From Zygaena filipendulae (taxonomy: Eukaryota > Arthropoda > Insecta > Lepidoptera > Zygaenidae), in contig OU015652.1 of the NCBI GenBank assembly GCA_907165275.2, positions 2,123,001 to 2,187,000 of the forward strand: DNA of 64,000 nt, written 5' to 3'. How positions within the stretch are numbered: position 1 is the first letter of the stretch; the number at the start of each line of letters is the position of its first letter. The notes beneath the pieces were generated by a model. That model was not told the DNA's origin and ran no database searches. It worked only from the letters and a program-made list of their open reading frames with translations. The translations under genes were made by a program, and so were the position numbers. Shown piece after piece: positions 33,873 through 44,853 of this stretch.

Positions 33873-33926
33873 TATCAATCTACTATCTTTAAACGAGCAA
33901 TTCTGGTATATATATGTATGTATATA

Positions 33927-34156
33927 CTAGCTGTCCCCCGCGTTTTCATCCGCGGTAATTTCGGAGTTCCCGCGGAGGTTGCGGGGGAAAAGTACTCTAT
34001 GTCCTTCAGTTCCCGAGGGAATTCCGGGATAAAAACTATCCTATCTTTTAAGTTGGACCATATTATAAATGGTTGCAAAATTTTATCAAAATCCGTTCAG
34101 TAGTTTCGGAGTCCATCGCGGACAAACAACGTGACACGTGATTTATATATATTAGA
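33927..34156 (-). mobile_element. Helitron-like element, complete
   Basis: On the minus strand it runs from TCTAATATATATAAATCACG through AATCCGTTCAGTAGT (plus-strand sense) to a hairpin module and GACAGCTAG. It carries two partly duplicated CCCGCGG-type blocks. Confidence 0.85.
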
Positions 34157-34157
34157 T

Positions 34158-34384
34158 AATAATATGTATAATCTGAATCTCGGAAATGGCTTTAACGATT
34201 TTCATGAAATTTAGTATGCAGGGGGTTTCGGGAGCGATTAATTGATCTGGCTAGGTTTCATTTTTAGAAAACGTTGTTTTATCCGTTTTTTTCACTTTTC
34301 AGGCAATGAAAAATGAGTGTTTGTTTTTCTACTTAACAACAGATGGCGCTATACACAACGAGCGAAGCTCGGTGACCCAGATTT
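34158..34384 (+). mobile_element. Helitron-like element, CGAGCGAAGCTCG subfamily, copy 1
   Basis: Body CATGAAATTTAGTATGCAGG then GGGTTTCGGGAGCGATTAAT, and a 3' hairpin made of CGAGC-GAA-GCTCG followed by GTGACCCAGAT. Nearly the same sequence recurs at 46225 (plus) and 63358 (minus). The hairpin-before-end layout fits a Helitron, but the terminal CTAG is not seen, so the class is inferred. Confidence 0.7.
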
Positions 34385-35084
34385 TAATATTTAAAGGAAA
34401 CAATTTAGTGAATGTAGTAATTGACAATAATTTCGATATAAGTTAAAAATAACACTGACAATGGAGGTGTATCTGTGTGAAGGATTCAAATCAATATTTT
34501 CCTGCTTTTTAACCGACTTCCAACAAAGGAGGTGGTTCTCAATTTGACTGTATGTTTTTATTTTGCGTAAAAAAGATTTTTTCGTATCGGTGCGACGCGC
34601 GACGGTTCTATTAATTCAGACCAAATACAGTTTGAGTTATTGAGATATCTTTACCTGACCCTAATTCATTGCTTATTTATTCAATTCATTAAAAGCTTAA
34701 TCAAAGTAGACCAACACCTACCTAGTATTTATATTAATTGAGTTGACACCCTAACATATGTACAAGTCAATCATTACGTTAACAAAACAGTGGCTGACAG
34801 CAACTCGTTCATTATGCGCCGTTAATTGATTCGCTTGCTGTGTTCGCTCGCACGCATCGATGGACTGTGCGCGTAATGTTCCAACCGACCTGTTTAAGCA
34901 TATTATATTATCTGTGATTCGAAAAATAAATCCTGAGGGTTACTTGAGGGATAAATTATTAACTAGTATGTTATTATTACGACCGGATATAATGTTGTAT
35001 ACATAGTACATACTAAATCTGAAAGCTGGTGGTCTCCATAGATTAGTAGGAAATTTCATCTAGATATAAGTCAAGTGTTTTTCT
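34385..35084. other. Low-copy DNA with an AACCGACTTCC repeat end
   Basis: 34505-34565 (+) is TTTTTAACCGACTTCCAAC then AAAGGAGGTGGTTCTCAAT, the end of the family at 31178. The remainder is AT-rich with no gene. Confidence 0.5.
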
Positions 35085-35270
35085 AAATTCCGTGTTTAAT
35101 CATGGAGTCAGTGATCTTTCGTTTTACCCGCTTTAATTTGGAAGTTCCCGCGGGAACTCCGTAAAATCCATTCTTAGCTGACGTCCTCTATAAACTATCT
35201 GCGTGCCAAATTTCAGCTTCATAGGCCAAGTAGTTTTCAAAATTTCGTGTTTAGTTACCTGTGTGACCTT
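35085..35270 (-). mobile_element. Helitron-like fragment, TTAGCTGACGTC subfamily
   Basis: GAAGTTCCCGCGGGAACTCC then TTCTTAGCTGACGTCCTC and CAAATTTCAGCTTCATAGG; the same blocks occur at 61986-62145. The hairpin end faces left and the terminal CTAG is lost. Confidence 0.65.
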
Positions 35271-35282
35271 TCACCTTAGTAA

Positions 35283-35477
35283 TCCTTACCAATATTATAA
35301 ATGCGAAAGTGAGTTTGTTTGTTTGTTACGCTTTCACGGCTTAACGGCTCACCCGATCAACACGAAATTTTGCATACACGTTGTCAGGGGTACAGAGAAG
35401 GACATACGGTACTTTTTATGCCGATATCCCCGCGGGAACTCCGAAATTACCGCGTGTGAAATCGCGGGGAACAGCTA
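35283..35477 (+). mobile_element. Helitron-like element, first of a tandem pair
   Basis: Begins TCCTTACCAATATTATAAAT after A and ends GGGGAACAGCTA at the very base where the next element begins. 195 bp. The final G of CTAG is missing at the junction. Confidence 0.9.
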
Positions 35478-35689
35478 TCCTACTAATATAAATGTGAAAG
35501 TGTAGATGTTTGGATGTTTAGATGTTTGGATGTTTGTTACTCAATCACGCAAAAACAGCTGAACGGATTTGGATGAAATTTGACATGCACGTTGTCAGGG
35601 GTACAGAGAAGGATATAGGGTACTTTTTATCCCGGAATTCACGCGGGAACTCTGAAATTACCGCGGGTGAAACCGCGGGGCACAGCTAG
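35478..35689 (+). mobile_element. Helitron-like element, second of a tandem pair
   Basis: Begins TCCTACTAATATAAATGTGA directly at the end of the preceding copy and ends GGGCACAGCTAG before T. A GATGTTTG stutter near 35505-35532 accounts for its greater length (212 bp). Confidence 0.92.
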
Positions 35690-35717
35690 TTATAATAATA
35701 AATGGATAATAGACATA

Positions 35718-35954
35718 CCGCCGCACTCAGAGTCGACTTTAATGATTACTTAGTTAAGTATAGATTTTTAAAACAAAACTGCCGCAATCAGACAAGTTTA
35801 ATAGATTAATGTTAATTGGAATTTTACTAATTAAGTTACATCTGATTAAATGCCAATTAACGTTAATTCACTGAACGTCTCTGATTGCGGCAGTTTTGTT
35901 TTAAAAATCTATACTTAACTAAGTAATCATTAAAGTCGACTCTGAGTGCGGCGG
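35718..35954 (-). mobile_element. 237-bp palindromic MITE, copy 3
   Basis: CCGCCGCACTCAG at the left, CTGAGTGCGGCGG at the right, 237 bp; internal order is inverted relative to copies 1 and 2. Flanked by ATAGACATA at 35709-35717 and at 35955-35963: either a 9-bp duplication or a 3-bp ATA duplication in a locally repeated target. Confidence 0.92.
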
Positions 35955-35963
35955 ATAGACATA

Positions 35964-37309
35964 ATAATACATTTAGGACTTTTAGCTGTATCTCGCTTGA
36001 TTGTTTGTTTGTTGATTGCTGAGCAGTAACAAAGATAGGATAAATAAGTAAAGATGTTTCGGATTAGAATTATTTAGGCTAACTGAGGCAAAGCAAATCA
36101 ATTCCTATGCTTATTTAATAATAATATATTCAATCAAGAGAAATCATCGAGCCATGATCTCGTGTTATTGCATTATGCAACATGTAATAGTTAATCAATG
36201 ACCAGAGGCTAGTTATCGGAGACAACATGCCACTCAGCATGTTCACGCTTGATGGTGTGTCAGTAACAACTGTCGCTGGTTTGGACGATGCGTGAAATCA
36301 AACATACATATAGACACACATAACTATAGATAGAAAAGCCAAATATTGTAGGTATTATAAATAATTTAGACATGGGCTAATAAAAATGAAAAAATATAAC
36401 CTATATTAAAACATGGTGCGATCGATACTCTAGTTGATTCTGAACAAACTACTTTCTAGTTTTCAGTTAATTCATTAACACGTTGTATATGAATTATGAT
36501 GATGCCTTATCGTCAGTACAGAAAAATAAAGACAAATATTTTAAAATGTAGTCATATGAAACTTCAACACCTTTTTTCTTGTGTAACAGCTACATACGTA
36601 AGTAGGTATATAGATAGAACATGTATTGAGTAGTATGATTCAAAGTATACTATATGAATTTTGATGATGACTTAGTAGGTACAGCAAAGATAAGATAAAC
36701 AACTAATATGAGGATATTTTTTTAGGTATATACACTATACAGTCCTGAAGATTTATTAATATATTCACTTTATGGCTTGCTGAAAACATAGTCGGATAAA
36801 AGTTCTACACCTTTTTCCTTATCTAAACCCAAAATGGCGGTAATACGACTTCATGAAATTGCTGTGTTTATACGTAGGTACACGTAGACAACACACCTGT
36901 GTGCTGCTGAAGTAAATGAGATATGGATGTAGTAAGTGCTGGCATTATGGAAGTAGGTCGCGGGCGCCTGCCCTATCGTTCATTAGCATCTTTTGATGCA
37001 GTGCAACCTTTGCCTGTGACGTATATAATATGGCGATGTTTTTTTTTTCACAAATAAATTACGTGGCAACTTTTTAAGGTGTAAAAATCTTTTACCGTTG
37101 GCTTACCATGTTTAATTACTTTATTTTATGGTATAAGTAGCTTTGTACAAATCTATAGTGAATGAAAAAAAAATATAGTTAATTTAATTGAGTTTTACAT
37201 GTTACTACAATATGGGTAAAACATTTTAGACGTAATAAAACTTTTTGAGATTTTTGCGACCGGAGACGTGGAATCCATTTCTTTTTTGAGTAGGTAAAGC
37301 ATTTATCAT
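35964..37309. other. Low-copy DNA with a diverged internal duplication
   Basis: Blocks ATGAATTATGATGATG, ACAGAAAAATAAAGACAA and CTTCAACACCTTTTTTCTT (36489-36581) recur in order at 36654-36820 as ATGAATTTTGATGATGAC, ACAGCAAAGATAAGATAAAC and GTTCTACACCTTTTTCCTT. This is probably an old tandem duplication. No gene. Confidence 0.45.
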
Positions 37310-37413
37310 ACATCGTTATCAGGGGTACAGAGAAGGACATAGCACACTTTAAATCCCAGAATTTCCGCAGGATCTCCGAAATTAATGCTAGTGAAACCGT
37401 GGGATACAGCTAG
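37310..37413 (+). mobile_element. Helitron-like 3' fragment
   Basis: Starts in ATCAGGGGTACAGAGAAGGA and ends with a decayed hairpin module, GGGATACAGCTAG before T. The 5' half is absent. Confidence 0.8.
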
Positions 37414-37956
37414 TGTTGCATATAAACATTAACTTACTGCAAAAGTTCTCTCCAATCCTAAACATACACAAAAAGGTGTTTTAAAGCTGACTGCACACTG
37501 TTCTCGGCATTATCGCGACTTTTGCAGGTGTCCGCAGTATTCGCCTCGCTTCTACCTTTTGTACTGTACGTACATTATAACCGCACCTCGAAAAAACAAC
37601 CGTGTACGTGACTTTGCATTTATTTTACGAAAATTCCCGCCGACAAAAGCCGATTTCCTACGATTATTCTGTCATTTTCGCTTCATTGTGAATACCCCTT
37701 TTGATGTTGTTGGGATAATTGAATATATTTCATTTTAGAAGTGTTTTCTTTCAATGTCGAACGTGTCTGTGCATATAATTTTATAATAACTACCTACTAG
37801 TAAAATATATGTAATATTACACTATAGGATTCAAAAAATTTACCACACACCGGAAAATAATCGATAAATTGAAATGCATCCTAAGAAAAATATACGACAC
37901 TCTGATCCTGGGACCAAGAACGAAACCACCGAGAACTGTTAAAATATACATTTACA

Positions 37957-38097
37957 TACATACATACATATATACATACATATATACATACATACATACA
38001 TACATATATACATACATATATACATACATACATACATACATATATACATACATATATACATATATACATACATACATACATACATATATTTATATAC
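37957..38097. repeat. CATA/TATA satellite with a 36-bp higher-order unit
   Basis: CATACATACATACATACATA with TATATA interruptions recurs as a 36-bp higher-order unit, about four copies. Since 36 is divisible by 3 and the strand lacks stops, it creates open frames on both strands ([11 protein letters not shown] and the reverse), which are not genes. Confidence 0.9.
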
Positions 38098-39415
38098 ATT
38101 TTTAATAATTTCTAAATCTCTTCTTTCTTTTTTGTGATGATTAAAAAATTGTGAACTGCACCAAAATTTTAGGCTAATATCGTATAATATAAATATATAA
38201 ATACCTGGGTATTTTTTCGCAAACTAAACTCTTACGTGTCACGCCGTAATCTTTAAGAACTTTGCACACTAAAGTTCTGGAAACGTTCTGAAAACTGAAA
38301 TCCTGAACTAAAGTGCTCGAACTAAAGTCATGGAGGGCGATGAAACGTGTAGAAACATTTTCACTGCGAAACTCCGCGAGGGAATCCCCACTTTCACTTT
38401 CTAGTCTCTACGCTATTTATTTCTTATTTTTTTTCAATAGAACAGCTTGAATTACTTAAAAAATTCAAACTTTTTTAAGAACCGTTATCTACGGTCTTTC
38501 CTTCCCTATATCTATTTTTTTTTATATTACCTACCGGCTACCTAGGTCCGTACACTCCTATGCGACTTGGACTAATGCTATCAATTCACCATAATTAAGC
38601 TAATTCATACCCGAATAAATTGGTATATGGTCACCTAGGTTGTGTTTGTAAATTTAAATGTAGGGGTAATCTTCAAAACTACCACAACGATTCGATTCTT
38701 AAAGTTCTTTTACTCATTGGAACATAGTTAAGACATTTTTTATGTCGGAACAAAGAGTTCCCGCGGGAATACGGAGCCGGGGGGGAGGGTGTAACAGCTA
38801 TATTCTAGATTTAGATCACCCTTATACATGTAGTATGGAAATTGGGCGGGTGAAACCGTGGCCATGAATAAAATTCGTTTTGCCCAAATATGAACTATAA
38901 ATCCCTCATTTGTATAGGCTACAGCCTGCTGCGTATGTAACGACATGTGATGTCACCTCGCGCCACAATGGCTATCACCTGTCAGTAACAGATTGACTGG
39001 GCTGTGGAGATTTATAAATATTGGTTCGGTTAATTTGGGGAAATGAAGTGCTTATTGTGGTGGGAAATTATTGTCCTCGTGCAATTGAACGAGATAGGAT
39101 TTCAATTATTTTAATGTTGATATTGATAAGTATTATGTCACGTTTAGTATATGAAAATCCCAAGATACACAATTAAAGACATAAAAATGTCCTCAACAAA
39201 AGAATTACAAAATTCACATCCTTAAATATCTTAGTTATTTTCAATGAGTTAATTCGGTCCTTTGTGACGATTGGTTGGCAAAATGTGCCCAGGCGATCTC
39301 CACTGGTTCTGTCTTTCGTGTCCAACCATGTGCTTTTGCACAGAACTAAGAGAGTGGCCCAGCATTGAACACGTAATATGACGAACATGATTGTGATCAT
39401 GCAAAATTTGAATTC
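38098..39415. other. Low-copy DNA with a scrambled Helitron piece
   Basis: 38755-38863 holds GAGTTCCCGCGGGAATACGG and, 80 bp on, GGCGGGTGAAACCGTGGCC, pieces of the Helitron 3' module in disturbed order. A minus-strand frame at 39173-39424 is not recognised. No gene. Confidence 0.45.
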
Positions 39416-39580
39416 AAAATTCAAAAAAATTCAAAATTCAAAAGCTATTTATTACTTAGGATTGGTTACAATCACTTGTAATCATCAGCAGGTTCTTAGA
39501 ACTATAAATTACCGTCAGTTCGGAATACGTCCTCTGCTGAGAAGAACTGACAAGAAACTCAGCAGCGCTGTCTTTTAATG
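39416..39580 (+). repeat. Dispersed lepidopteran repeat fragment
   Basis: AATTCAAAATTC repeats, then TTTATTACTTAGGATTGG, then CCTCTGCTGAGAAGAACTGA and AACTCAGCAGCGCTG. These phrases are typical of a common lepidopteran repeat of probable retroelement origin. A related AAATTCAAAATTC block lies near 59457. Confidence 0.55.
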
Positions 39581-39845
39581 ACCATACTTATAAACTAGGA
39601 GAACAAAAAATAGTAATTGGATAGAGCAATTCATTTCCAAACGTCTGTATCATTTAAATAGTCTACTACACTATAATATGCTTTATCGCATAATCTGTAT
39701 TTAATAAGTGTCTTGAATACTTTTTCATCTTATACTTTTATTTAATAGGAACCTGTATTCACATACGTAGAACTTCATTGATTACAATTAAAATTTGAAA
39801 TTCAATCATATCGGTCCGTTATTTAAGACTCTTGTTCTTTCATTC

Positions 39846-40022
39846 TTTTTTATGGACTTTCGCACATAATGCATTTAGGCAGTTTCAAGTAAAATTTATT
39901 AGATCAATGTATTTTCTATTAAAATGTTTCGTTGTAAGGTTTGAAATTGCAAGCCACGGTACTATAACTTGCGGGAACTTTCTCGGAGCTTTTGGAGGAA
40001 ACCGAAGAAATCAGCTCGAAAT
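39846..40022 (+). repeat. Unclassified interspersed repeat, copy 2
   Basis: TATGGACTTTCGCACATAAT then GCATTTAGGCAGTTTCAA, and GGAGCTTTTGGAGGAAACCG further on, match 4095-4262 in order. Confidence 0.55.
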
Positions 40023-41583
40023 GTCATATATCTTCTTGAGCACATAAAAAACCGTCACTGAAAATTATTTTCCAATGCAGCACCTTAAAACACAACAAAA
40101 TTAATTTTTTATCGACATGAAAATAAATGACCGCCATCTTTGATTCCCGCCAAAAAACTCAGATTCTTGTTAATCTCGAAACTATTTTGACAAAGAATAA
40201 GAAAAGAAACTTAAACGCTGACATAACAAGAACAATGTGCAAGCAATGGGCCGGAGCGGGCCGAATGTCGAATTTACGATTCAGCTTATCGGCTTCGGCC
40301 CTCCAATGATTCCGGTTTTATAGTCCGCGCCTCCGGTGGCGATGAATAAAACGAAGAGTTTAGTAATGGATTTTACTTTGCCACTTTCTTTTTCCTACGA
40401 GCGAACGATATTGAATGGCGAACTAAGGAGTCCACATTTACTCTTTGTTATTGAAGTGTGTTAGTGGCCAGATGCTTTTGATTCGTCATGAGTCAAGTTT
40501 CGTCATTCACTGCATACGACTGAACCGTGTACAGAATGCGTAGAGATGTCAGTGATCGTGCCTAAACTATTAACATTGAAGTTAGATAAGCAGGATAGCA
40601 CAGGACAAGATCAAAAACGTTTTGCAAAATTTTTCGCGATTAAAAATTATGGCTGATAGGAACAATAAACCAAAGATTGTTAAAATTATCAACACACAAG
40701 CATATGCGGTCCGATATATTGTAGCGAATACAGCACGGATAAATAAAACCAACGTTCCAAACTGAAAATCCAGAGTCATTTGCTCTGTGGAGAACAAAGT
40801 GGTCGCAAAATCGATTTCAAAGCTTAAAAGTCTATATTTTTCCTTTTCTGAAGCCCACAGCCGAGCCGCGAGCTACAGTTCCGATCGAGTGACTCTCAAT
40901 AGACTTCCAAGGTTTGCGTTCGTGTTAGCTCCTTGATAAAGGCTTCCAGTGCTTTTTAGTGTTGCTGTTCGCACATCGGCGACGACGGCTGCTGCTTTGG
41001 ATTCCGCATGGACGGGATCAAGAGATCAGAGCTGTCTAGACTGGAAAATTAGTTGCTTGTAATGTACGTACGAATGTTAGATTTCCCTTTTTGGGTGCAG
41101 TTTTGAAAAGATTGCGGCTCCATCCGATGTATTAAAGTTAGGTACCAGTACAAAGAAAAACCAGACGCTATTAGAAATATAACACACGCTAAAATTTTAA
41201 TTCAAAGCCTGGATTCTTACCTATGTACTTAAGAGATGTTATTACAAAGTTGATGCATTTATGATAGATAAAATTTAATTAATTCTTATCACAGGTTTTA
41301 ATGATTACATTTATGATAATGTATCACCAGCTGCCAGGTTTATTACCACTGCCAGATATTAAATCATCATGTTATACTTTACATATTAATTAAAAATTAA
41401 TAATAATATTAAATTATTTTTTTAAATAATTTTGATAAAATAAAAATATTTCTGAATATGCATAAAACTAAAGTGACCACCGACTAGTAAGCTGTATTTT
41501 CAGGTAGGTAAGTATTTGTTGTTGCATTTCATTTTTAATTACAGTTATTTACTACGAAAAAAGCTTTAGATATTATTTTACGC
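40023..41583. other. Low-copy DNA with one weak open frame
   Basis: A 60-codon ATG-started frame (40127-40309, +) ends in a GC-richer patch; its translation is not recognised. A GC-richer patch at 40850-41040 has no open gene. A splice-like junction, TGTATTTTCAG|GTAGGT, lies at 41513/41514. Confidence 0.35.
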
Positions 41584-41690
41584 TAGCTATTAACTGCGGC
41601 TTCACCCGTTTTAATTTGGAAATTCCCGCCAGAGTTCTGGGATATAAAGTACCTTATGTCCTTTTTTATATAGGATACCTACACAAAAAA
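41584..41690 (-). mobile_element. Degenerate Helitron-like 3' fragment
   Basis: AGCTATTAACTGCGGCTTCA, then CCCGTTTTAATTTGGAAATT and CCCGCC, then AAAGTACCTTATGTCC: the 3' half of the family in reverse orientation, ending before the 5' part. Confidence 0.7.
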
Positions 41691-43469
41691 GGACATATTT
41701 CAATTTCAATTGCATTTAATATAAATTTCCTTAGGCTATTGAGCTATTGTATTTGTATTATACCTACCTACCGGTGAAAAGTTTTGCAAAAATGTAGTAT
41801 TTCGCACCATAGAAAATATGAAAGTGCTATTTGCAGCACAATCCTGACGCCTTTGTGTCGAAGAAATATACCGCGATGCAATGAAAGCTTACGAATAAAA
41901 ATGAAACGTTACACGCCACAACTGAAAATGGGAAAATCCAAGGAAACGAGAAACACAATCGCCAACATTTTGTTAGGATTTTAAAAAGATTTAAAATTTT
42001 CAGTATTGCTGCTAATTCATATTAATAATGACGACTTGATTTTTTTGCTGTTTTTATAGATGGTATACGGACACCTTCGTGCGCGAATTCAACTCGCACT
42101 TGGCTGGTTTTTTGGACAGCGTAGTTTACCTGACCGGTATCCCATCCTCCTTGAAAGATCTCTTCTCGCTCACTTCTCAAACTTGTCTATACCTATTGTA
42201 TTTTCTTAACAGCCGCGCTTTATGAACGATTTATAGTTCCTTATTCTTTCGTAACTTCCATAAATCCACTCACACTCTTAATGAAACGCCATCGGCATTG
42301 TTGTGCTCCCATCGAACCAATACAATCAATGGCTGCCACTGCCCACTTGCCACCGTGTAACATAACACAGCATTATGTACGGGGTGATACGACAGTGCTT
42401 AACCACAGACCGGACATGCAAATATTGACGAACGCCTACCCTTCATAACTACGCTACACACGGGCTGATGTGTCGTCAAACATGTCTTCAAATAATTCTG
42501 ACAGCTACAGCTTTCTTTTGATTATAAAACAAAAGAAGCATAGATACATATTTAATTTTAATTGCATTTCAATTATGTTATTATAATTTTATCCATTTTA
42601 TGTGTTTTATGATTTTATTTAATGAAATGAAATTTGAAATTTATAGAGATGAAAATTTTATAAGTTTTGGCTATAAAGATGCGACTAGTCATCGCTTGGA
42701 CACAAACACATCACAGTATCTCGAAGAACTTTTTGTTGTTGTTTATTTTATTAAGTTTCAATTTTTGCGCGTGTTAATACTGATACACGTTACCTACTCG
42801 TTTTATTTTTTTAATAATATTAGATAGATAGCGTTTAATAGTTAACAAGACGCTGAATTTATTCAATTTTTGAGCAATTAATTGACGGATGACACTGAGC
42901 TAGTGCAGTAATTCAGGAGCAGTTAGTGTTTTACATAGATAAAATTAATATTATTTACTTTTGGCTGTCGATGCGATTGTTCTTGAAAATTTTCATATAG
43001 ACGTACCTTTAGTTCGTTGATCGATAATCGAATGAGTTACCTCATTTGTCATGACACAACCACACTAGTAATGAGTTCTACCTAACTTAACACTACAGCG
43101 GTATAGGGGCCCTGCCAGGCCAGACGCGTAATTTCTGCGAGCGCCCTACGCAAACATCACTCATGCCCAGACGTCTATTTAGCCGCATATGTTGGAACCA
43201 CAAGTTATTGCGTGATTAATAGAAACACTTTGAATACACAAGCATTTGTGATTGCAATACCACCTTTTATCTTTATCTATCCCTCCATGTTCATCATATA
43301 CAAATAAAATACGTTTATATAGATATAATGACTGTTCTCTGCGGCATCAGTCGCGTTAATTTAAGAGTTTCTGAGGGAACATTATATTAGAATTTCAAAT
43401 CTCTTCACTGGCAAAATCAAATTGTTCAAAGTCATATCTTTTAAAACACCAACAACCTTTCTAAATGTG
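41691..43469. other. Low-copy DNA with one repeat end
   Basis: 42074-42112 (CTTCGTGCGCGAATTCAACT, then CGCACTTGGCTGGTTTTTT) resembles the 3' end of a common lepidopteran dispersed repeat. A possible Helitron remnant lies near 43335-43385. The AT-rich frame at 42600-42827 is not recognised. Confidence 0.4.
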
Positions 43470-43798
43470 AATGGGCATGTTGACTAATTTTTATTTTTTA
43501 GTCCGTCTTGTAGATTATTAAAAAATATTGGACACGTATTTTTTCTTTTTTACGTAATCAAAAAATAACGGCGATATATTGAGTTGAAATTTCGCGTGAC
43601 GTCACTATTCTGATAGTTTGTATGGCGGTTTTGCGGTTAGTGACGTCACGACCTCCTCATCCTAAACTTTAATGCGCTTTATCTCTGTATATTTTAATTT
43701 ATTTAAAAAAGCAAAAAATACGTGTCTATTGTTTTTTTATTTTCTAACTGACGGACTAATTAGAATTTTGTTTTTCAATAGTAGTCAACATCCCTATT
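43470..43798 (+). mobile_element. AATGGGCATGATGAC-type MITE, copy 3
   Basis: The left end AATGGGCATGTTGACTAA faces the right end TAGTCAACATCCCTATT. The body carries ATTGGACACGTATTTTT and AAAATACGTGTCTATTG. It contains two CRE octamers, at 43597-43604 and 43641-43648, placed as an inverted pair around the centre. Confidence 0.88.
43597..43648. promoter_or_regulatory. Two CRE octamers in a MITE
   Basis: TGACGTCA occurs at 43597-43604 and 43641-43648, each within GTGACGTCAC. These are transposon-borne candidate bZIP sites; activity is unknown. Confidence 0.45.
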
Positions 43799-44464
43799 GA
43801 AATTTGTATATAGACTTATCGCAAGCATATCGCAGTGATATCATTGAAATATGAGATGAGCGCTCGTCTAGGAGGAGTCGCTACAAACGAGGAGTCCGCT
43901 CCTTTTCCCACTACTTTATCGAAGCACAAAACACGGGGCGATAGCGCCGTTGACAAAATTACGGGGTCACCGATGTCCGCCACACGTTCGTAAATCGCTG
44001 CTATCGGCGCCCGTAAAAGCCGAAACACGTATCGTTGGCCGATAAGGAAAGCAGAGGCAATGCGGGCCCCGCGCGTCCCGCTCGGCGCAGCAGGGTTAAC
44101 TCGCAGATTTGGCTTTCACCTTTCTAGTCATATTGTCTTGTTTGGCTCAGATTTTACGTGTAATGGTTTAACGAAAGACAGATACCAAGCTTCTCGTGAA
44201 ACCCATGTCTAAGTTGCGGTTGTTTAATTTAAAAATGTGACGTTGTTTTTCACTTAGCTAAAATTAAACATAATGTTTTTAGAACACGACGACTTATCTT
44301 CGTTAATGATAGACCAGGGAACCTGCACCGAAATAACGAAACCTCTCTGGAGGGTTGTACTCGATCGTACCGTTTATCTGATATCAGCTGATGTACTCAA
44401 AGGTTGTGGGCGAAACTGATGTCGATAAAAATGGATTTATGGTTTAACTCAAAAACTCTATATA
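43799..44464. other. GC-richer low-copy island
   Basis: 43850-44100 is markedly richer in GC than its flanks, with GCGGGCCCCGCGCG at 44059-44072, and has a 70-codon minus-strand frame without an ATG start. No family recognised. It could be a regulatory island, an unrecognised exon or an old element. Confidence 0.35.
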
Positions 44465-44574
44465 TACTCTATATACCCAGATATATCATAAAACGAAAGT
44501 GTGAAGGGTCTGTCTTTCTGTCTGTATGTGTACCCTTTACGTTGAACCCACGGAACGGATTTGATTTGGCTACT

Positions 44575-44853
44575 TGAAAATTTTTTTTAGTTCGTCGTAT
44601 AGAGTAGTAATAAATATTGGACACGTATTTTTTTCTTTTTTACGTAATCAAAAAATAATGGCGGATCAAATTTCGCATGACGTCACAATCCGGTGCAGTT
44701 TTTATGGGGCTTAAATACTGATCACGATTCCCCCACCCTAAACTTTAATGCGCTTTATCTATGTTTATATTCATTAATTTGAAAAATCAACAAATACGTG
44801 TCTATTATTTTTTTATTTTCTAATTGACGGACTAATTAAAATTTTGATTTTCA
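44575..44853 (+). mobile_element. AATGGGCATGATGAC-type MITE, copy 4
   Basis: Carries TTAGTTCGTCGTATAGAG, ATTGGACACGTATTTTTTTC, a CRE octamer at 44678-44685, and ACAAATACGTGTCTATTA with TGACGGACTAATTAAAAT. The outermost AATGGGCATG ends are not recognisable. Confidence 0.75.
44678..44685. promoter_or_regulatory. CRE octamer in a MITE
   Basis: TGACGTCA, at the family-conserved position of the MITE copy at 44575. Confidence 0.4.

Noticed and set aside
35283..35689. Regular repeats considered as a CRISPR-like array
   Set aside because: These are two tandem Helitron-like elements of about 200 bp; there is no short repeat/spacer pattern and the DNA is eukaryotic.
37869..38105. Open frames with [11 protein letters not shown] or MYVCIYV-type repeats on both strands
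   Set aside because: Direct products of the CATA/TATA satellite, whose period is a multiple of three.
43816..44028. 70-codon minus-strand frame in the GC-rich island
   Set aside because: Starts with GTG and has no recognisable family; composition alone explains the open frame.
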